A stretch of DNA of 64,000 nucleotides from Symbiodinium natans (lineage: Eukaryota; Sar; Dinophyceae; Suessiales; Symbiodiniaceae): contig CAJNDS010002618.1 of the NCBI GenBank assembly GCA_905221605.1, forward strand, positions 186,001 through 250,000, given 5' to 3'. Under the pieces are notes generated by a model. It saw nothing but the letters and a program-made list of their open reading frames with translations. It did no database searches and had not been told where the DNA came from. Position numbers and translations under genes: made by a program. Within the stretch, counting starts at the first letter, position 1. Every line of letters begins with the position of its first letter. Shown here piece by piece: positions 59,717 to 64,000 of this stretch.

Positions 59717-60372
59717 GGTCAGCGTTAGATGTCACTATCCGAATGCCGATTGTCCTCAAGCAGATGCATGGTCTCGTCATCTAAATGCTCGAGAATGTCG
59801 GTAGCAATACGTTCATCGAGGAAGCACGCTACCCACTCCAGAATGACGGCATTATCATTAGGGACAGCATCGGACATCGCTTGCAAAAGCAAATTGACTC
59901 TATCGGCAGTGAAACGCCATGCAAGCAAAAGATGCTGCTCCAAATGTGCTTTTATGAGGTAAATTGGAAAATCTTCCTGGCGATGCACAATGATTGGCCT
60001 GGCCCAGGCTAAAAGGGCATTCTGCTGTGGTCCAGGCGGACGTCTGAACATAGCCAGTAACGCCCCGTACTCCTGGGCAAGCTCGTTCCTCAAATCCTGC
60101 GAAAGATCTCGAAGGTGGTGTGCAAGCCAGGCACGATGACCTCCAACAGAGTGCGCGAGTTCGGCCGCAGCAACCATGGTGAGGGTCCGTTGATTAGGAC
60201 GTCCTTGGGCTGCCGAGGCATCGCGGATTCCTTGCAGTACGAGGAGCTTGGTGAGCGATATCCAGCCAGCACTACAAGTGTGGCCGTGGCCTTCGAGGAT
60301 GGGCTCGCTGGAAAAGATCTCCGGGTGCTCGTAAGGGTAACATCTTTCCCAGTCACTGTCGCCATCTCCATT
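59717..60372. repeat. 656-bp perfect tandem repeat, unit 2
   Basis: It is the second unit, after 59061-59716. It covers all but the first 15 codons of the 230-residue gene. Confidence 0.92.
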
Positions 60373-60417
60373 GACAGCAGTGTAAAGGCTGCCACCAATG
60401 ACCAACGAAGCAGCCAT
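59725..60417 (-). CDS. Small helical protein of unknown function (230 residues)
   Basis: The start is the ATG at 60417 (MAASLVIGGSLYTAVNGDGD). After ~75 residues the protein becomes strongly helical (LAHHLRDLSQDLRNELAQEY, IKAHLEQHLLLAWRFTADRV), ending with an acidic DDETMHLLEDNRHSDSDI tail. I recognise no family. It belongs to the same-strand cluster with the hydrolase and helicase genes. The identical upstream/downstream repeat suggests that the annotated gene is the parental copy. Confidence 0.5.
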   Translation of the reverse strand: MAASLVIGGSLYTAVNGDGDSDWERCYPYEHPEIFSSEPILEGHGHTCSAGWISLTKLLVLQGIRDASAAQGRPNQRTLTMVAAAELAHSVGGHRAWLAHHLRDLSQDLRNELAQEYGALLAMFRRPPGPQQNALLAWARPIIVHRQEDFPIYLIKAHLEQHLLLAWRFTADRVNLLLQAMSDAVPNDNAVILEWVACFLDERIATDILEHLDDETMHLLEDNRHSDSDI

Positions 60418-60587
60418 GCCGGGCAGTTAGTTCGGGGAGGGCAAGCGGGCGCCTGCTCCTGTGAGCCCTGGCGGCACAGAACAATGGGGCAAGTTAGCGG
60501 GTAATACCATCACTCCTTTATGTTCGCGGCTGAGAGGGCTATGAGCCACAGGAACAAACTGTCAATCCATGCGGGGGACTAGGGCGT

Positions 60588-60607
60588 GTGAGTGCGGGCG
60601 CACTCAC
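60588..60607. repeat. Hairpin GTGAGTGC-GGGC-GCACTCAC, copy 1
   Basis: Perfect 8-bp arms flank a GGGC loop. The identity with the second copy at 60819 extends a few bases outward (cgt...gt). The loop is the same as in the hairpin at 12282. Confidence 0.88.
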
Positions 60608-60818
60608 GTACCCAACATCAAATCACTCCCGCACCCTCACAAGATTCTCCGCAGGTAATACTCGGGAGCAAGGGAGCAACCCGAACGGGAGCTCCTGAGC
60701 CGCTTCACCGAGCCCCTGCTCGGAAATTGCGGTGAGGGGTCACTGCTCGTCAAACTTGTACAGAGAACGTAAATGGATCTACTGCCTTGAGAAGAGATGC
60801 AGGTTCCTACACCGCCGT

Positions 60819-60838
60819 GTGAGTGCGGGCGCACTCAC
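60819..60838. repeat. Hairpin GTGAGTGC-GGGC-GCACTCAC, copy 2
   Basis: It is the same 20-mer as 60588-60607, 231 bp away in the same orientation. Confidence 0.88.
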
Positions 60839-60852
60839 GTGGCATGAGCAAC

Positions 60853-61473
60853 TCAACCGTCCTCCTCCACTTGCCCAGTGACTGGGGTCCTAGCCTGGCT
60901 AGAGGAGGGGAAGAGTATAGCATTGTTTCGCATTCGCGCGACACCCAAGTCCATCAATTCCGTAACATGAAGCTGCAATTTGAAATGGGTGCAGTTCACA
61001 CGCACGACGGGCACAACACGCTGTGTACTGGCGAAGGTTGACGTCGATGTCACAAAACGCCTGCGCGATGCCCAAGCCCCGATGATACCTCCCCAGCGCC
61101 GACAAACAGCAGCCACTCTCGCGGTTTCCCTCAGGGATGGGAGGGCAACCCTATAATTCTCGACTCCAGGAGCGACGTGAGGGAGGCGAGTATAACAACA
61201 ACCCCAATTCGACTGTTGTTGCCGCCAGAGGTACACCTGTGGAGGCTCGGAGAGGCCTTCGCGCGGCTCTATAATTAACCACAGGCTCAAGCACACAGTG
61301 CACGCATCAAAGAGGATACAACGCAATGCATCCAATGGGCAGTCGTGAAGGTGTCTATCGCCGTGCCTGGAGGCGGGCCTACAGTAGGCCGAAGTAGGGC
61401 TCAACTGCGAGACAATCACAAGCAGCGGAGCAAGACGTTCCATATGGCTTTGAGGGCTGGATGCCTCAACCAT
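60853..61473 (-). CDS. Hypothetical ORF, doubtful
   Basis: A 206-codon minus-strand frame between the 230-residue and 472-residue genes has no recognisable motif. A second frame over 60899-61105 looks equally protein-like, so the true frame is unclear. It is listed because it lies in line with the same-strand cluster. Confidence 0.2.
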   Translation of the reverse strand: MVEASSPQSHMERLAPLLVIVSQLSPTSAYCRPASRHGDRHLHDCPLDALRCILFDACTVCLSLWLIIEPREGLSEPPQVYLWRQQQSNWGCCYTRLPHVAPGVENYRVALPSLRETARVAAVCRRWGGIIGAWASRRRFVTSTSTFASTQRVVPVVRVNCTHFKLQLHVTELMDLGVARMRNNAILFPSSSQARTPVTGQVEEDG

Positions 61474-61670
61474 GTTAGTGATGCCTTCCTGAGGGGAAGG
61501 CGGTGGACTACCTCGGATCTACAGAGTTGACCTGAGCCAGCACTGCACAGCACCCATGAAAAAGTCCCGCCAACACATTCCCTAGAATGCAAAACCGCGA
61601 TAGCAGTGTGAAACTGGAGAACGAGACCCTCATGCTTCCAAGGCCAAGCATTAGTGAAGGGGCGGGGTCC

Positions 61671-63071
61671 CTACTGCATTTTCAGAAGTATGTTTGCATT
61701 CGGAGCAAAAGCTTGGAGTACTGCCGACGCAGGACTCGCAACTGCCCCTTGTGAGTCGGCCAAGACGAAAGATCGACACTCGAGGTGCCCACTGCGTTCT
61801 CTCATCGCTTGCACGCATTTGACCATCAACAGGGACACAGGCCAGCTACAAGAAGCCAAAACAGGGCAAGGTAGGTCATTCCAATCGCTTGGGTTGAGGA
61901 GCTGCAGGTGCCAGGACGGCCAGCCAACAGTGACGGGTGGATGCGCAGCCCTTACAGCCAGGAGATCATTGTAGGCATATACAGTGAACGGTGCGCCCAC
62001 CGGCCAATCTACCAGGGCACAGCACGGAGGGACAGGTAGGTGACTAAGTTGCGAAACAGCGAAGACCCCAAGGAGATCTGGCTGCAGGCGGTTCGGGCAC
62101 AAAGCACATAAGGCAGGGGAAAGTTGAGTGGTAAGTTGGAGAGTATCCCCTTCAAGAGTTTCTTGTCGAAAGGGGGCAACGCACCAAACGATTTGAATCA
62201 TACAACCTTGATGTTGAGTAACGCGCACAAGGGTGAGATTGGCGACAAGGCCAGCATACCTTACCCTACAACGAGAAGCTGCTTCACGGACTGACCAAGG
62301 GGCAGGCACGTGACGCTGCAAGGTGGACTGTGTGCGAGGCCATAGACTGCCACAGTGGCCCTCTGCCTGCGGGTGAGGAGAATCCATTTGGGCAGGCCAA
62401 TGATGCTCATGAGCAAGTCGCCCGCCCAGGAGCTGCCTTGCAGGAGTTTGATTGGCAAAGTCAGCTGTAAACGGTGAACGCAGTCGGAGGAAGCGGAGGC
62501 TCGCGAGTGGGAAGTCTCCAACTGCATGGACGTCGTAAGTGCATTCGTCAAGAGGCGTGACTCCAAAGAACGCTCCGGCGTGTTCCCCCGTGGGAATCGC
62601 AAAGAAGGGCATTCCCCTCAGACCTTCCAAGAGAAGTCGGAACCAGTGCGAATTAACTGATGCAAGACAGGCCACAGACTGGATAGCCAATTGGCACCAA
62701 TGAAGCATGTGCCAATGAAAGTCTAAGCCGCCCGAGACCTGGCCGATCTTTATTTCTTGTCTTATGCTCCAACTAAGCCAAGCCTGGAAGGCATCAGCGG
62801 CATTTTCAGTGCCATGAACACTCTGCAATGGCAGGGCAAGAACAACCTTGATGTTGCAGAGATCCACAAGAAGGCGTTGCGCGACTGACGATGTCAGTCT
62901 TTGCACAGGGTCCTCTCCACCTCCGCAAAGAGGAATTAGAGGGTCATTGCCTAGGACCAGCGTCAAGGCCACGGGGGACAAATCCAAGGACAGAGCTTGT
63001 GGCAGAGCAAGAGTACGGGCGTACTCAAGCTGCCTTGGGTCGCTGTCAAGGCAGTCTTCCTCTGTTGACAT
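61671..63071 (-). CDS. Protein of unknown function, ~466 residues (family member 1)
   Basis: The start is the ATG at 63071 (MSTEEDCLDSDPRQLEYART), followed by one open frame to 61671. No family is recognised. The sequence is globular, with hydrophobic strands such as ALTLVLGNDPLIPL and IKVVLALPLQ and a C-terminal block VKCVQAMRERSGHLECRSFV that recurs in the upstream partial gene. The block ends in ...NANILLKM, and its length and pattern resemble a ubiquitin-like fold, which is only a guess. It is one of a tandem paralogous pair. Confidence 0.55.
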   Translation of the reverse strand: MSTEEDCLDSDPRQLEYARTLALPQALSLDLSPVALTLVLGNDPLIPLCGGGEDPVQRLTSSVAQRLLVDLCNIKVVLALPLQSVHGTENAADAFQAWLSWSIRQEIKIGQVSGGLDFHWHMLHWCQLAIQSVACLASVNSHWFRLLLEGLRGMPFFAIPTGEHAGAFFGVTPLDECTYDVHAVGDFPLASLRFLRLRSPFTADFANQTPARQLLGGRLAHEHHWPAQMDSPHPQAEGHCGSLWPRTQSTLQRHVPAPWSVREAASRCRVRYAGLVANLTLVRVTQHQGCMIQIVWCVAPFRQETLEGDTLQLTTQLSPALCALCPNRLQPDLLGVFAVSQLSHLPVPPCCALVDWPVGAPFTVYAYNDLLAVRAAHPPVTVGWPSWHLQLLNPSDWNDLPCPVLASCSWPVSLLMVKCVQAMRERSGHLECRSFVLADSQGAVASPASAVLQAFAPNANILLKMQ

Positions 63072-63234
63072 GCTCAATTTGAGCCGCAAGGCAACGAGTC
63101 GTATAGTGTGGCGGCAGGAAAGTGACGTCGCGGGGCAGCCTCAGACTCCCATGAGCCAAAGCACTACTACGCTAGTGTGAGCCAAAAGGCGGCAAGAAGG
63201 CGTTACCAACGCAGCAAAGCCAGCCGTCCTAGCA

Positions 63235-63981
63235 TCAAAGTAGGCTGTGGGAGGCGGAGACCAATCTAAACAGGTGACCTTCGAAGGTGAGGCACTTGTA
63301 CTTAAGAAGCACCCTCGCATCCTCATGGAACGCTGTTTGGATTTTGGTGCACGTGTCCGCAACAAAGCCCTGTTCATCGCAAAGTACGAAAGCCCGACTT
63401 TCAAGGTAACCACTCCGTTGCCGCATGTGTTGCACAATTAGTATTTGCAGCATCAGGACCGGCAGCATTGGATCGATTGTGAGATTGAGAGGGAGCATCC
63501 CATCAGGCGGATTGACAATACAGAGAGAGGCGCCTACTAAAGTAAGACCCTACCAGGACCGGATGTGCCTCTACCATGTGAAGGCAACAGCAATAAAGAC
63601 CGTGCCAACAGGCCAATCAACAAGAAAGCTGACTAGAGGGACAGCAAAAGTCAGTCCCTGGACAACTACTTGGATTTGCACCAGATTGAGATCAAGTCGG
63701 AAGGCCATGTTTTCCAGGAGGAGCGGAAGAAGTTCAGCGCCTAGTTGGGTAGAGTCGAGGAGGTACCACTCTCCGTGCGTGTAGGGTGAGCAACACTTGG
63801 TGTACTTGAGCATACATCCAAACTCGAGTCCAACTTCAACGAGGACGAAGGTGGCGATTTGGCCAACGAAAGCACAGGTCGCACCAAGACCCTGTTCGTG
63901 AAAGGCGCAGGCCGTTTGGGTGGTGAACTGGTACTCTTGCACTCGTGGCGCACCGGTGCCATTCTTGGGTGGCACGAGCAA
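63235..63981 (-). pseudogene. Paralogous gene of unknown function (family member 2), partial and frameshifted
   Basis: Two minus-strand pieces match the 3' half of the neighbouring 61671-63071 gene. At 63571-63981 the shared landmark is LVDWPVG(T/A) with similar upstream hydrophobic pattern. At 63235-63498 the landmark is IVQHMRQRSGYLESRAFVLCDEQGFVAD, parallel to VKCVQAMRERSGHLECRSFVLADSQGAVAS. They are in different frames with a stop between them, so the gene is broken or a short intron lies near 63500-63570. Its 5' part lies beyond the window end at 64000. Confidence 0.5.
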
Positions 63982-64000
63982 GCAGGGTGGGAGGTGACCT

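Larger units (their letters stand above)
60373..60850. other. Intergenic region with paired hairpins
   Basis: No ORF of note. Two copies of one palindrome bound about 230 bp (see the next entries), which could be the ends of a small non-autonomous element. Confidence 0.45.

Noticed and set aside
1-64000. CRISPR arrays, rRNA and tRNA genes, bacterial operons
   Set aside because: No regularly spaced repeats, no rRNA or cloverleaf signatures and no Shine-Dalgarno-type gene packing were seen; gene content is eukaryotic.

Overview
The window looks like nuclear DNA of a dinoflagellate (Symbiodiniaceae or a relative). That is an inference from several signals: dinoflagellate-type Ty1/copia and tyrosine-recombinase retroelements, almost all recognisable coding sequence on the minus strand over about 59 kb (long unidirectional blocks), interstitial TTTAGGG-type telomere-like repeats, a 13-nt match to the dinoflagellate spliced leader in front of a transposase, and candidate small exons that begin AG|G with GC or GA donors. 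No rRNA, tRNA or CRISPR array was recognised.

Layout. (1) 1-4996: no recognisable gene; short tandem repeats and telomere-like repeats. (2) 5002-22982: a young Ty1/copia element on the minus strand (Copia-1) with identical 149-bp LTRs and a 5-bp target duplication. It is split inside its polyprotein by a 9.2-kb tyrosine-recombinase (YR) retrotransposon (8567-17777). The YR element has perfect split direct repeats (282-bp A and 254-bp B, two copies each) and no target duplication. It carries a small coiled-coil ORF, a YR ORF, a gag ORF and a pol ORF; gag and pol are in one frame separated by a single TGA. (3) 22988-30900: no confident gene, low-complexity tracts and a few candidate exons. (4) 30912-43824: a decayed copia element (Copia-3) interrupted by a second intact copia element (Copia-2, 32524-42000) with 833-bp LTRs and a 2545-codon polyprotein. 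(5) 45505-49623: two tandem 2.05/2.07-kb copies of a DDE (pogo/Tigger-like) transposase gene, the left one broken by two small deletions. (6) 49998-64000: a minus-strand cluster of poorly known genes: a very large protein with a superfamily-1 helicase domain and an alpha/beta-hydrolase-like motif, a separate alpha/beta-hydrolase-like protein, a small acidic-tailed protein whose 3' part is duplicated in a perfect 656-bp tandem repeat, and two paralogous proteins of unknown function, the upstream one running off the window.

The most interesting observation is that two unrelated retroelement classes here carry the same accessory module. The pol ORF of the YR element begins with a 2-oxoglutarate/Fe(II) dioxygenase-like domain followed by a cytosine-C5-methyltransferase-like domain, ahead of RT and RNase H. 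The Copia-2 polyprotein carries a clearly related 2OG/Fe(II) dioxygenase-like domain between protease and integrase. The arrangement suggests retroelements that bring their own chromatin or nucleic-acid modification enzymes. Substrate and activity are unknown from sequence.
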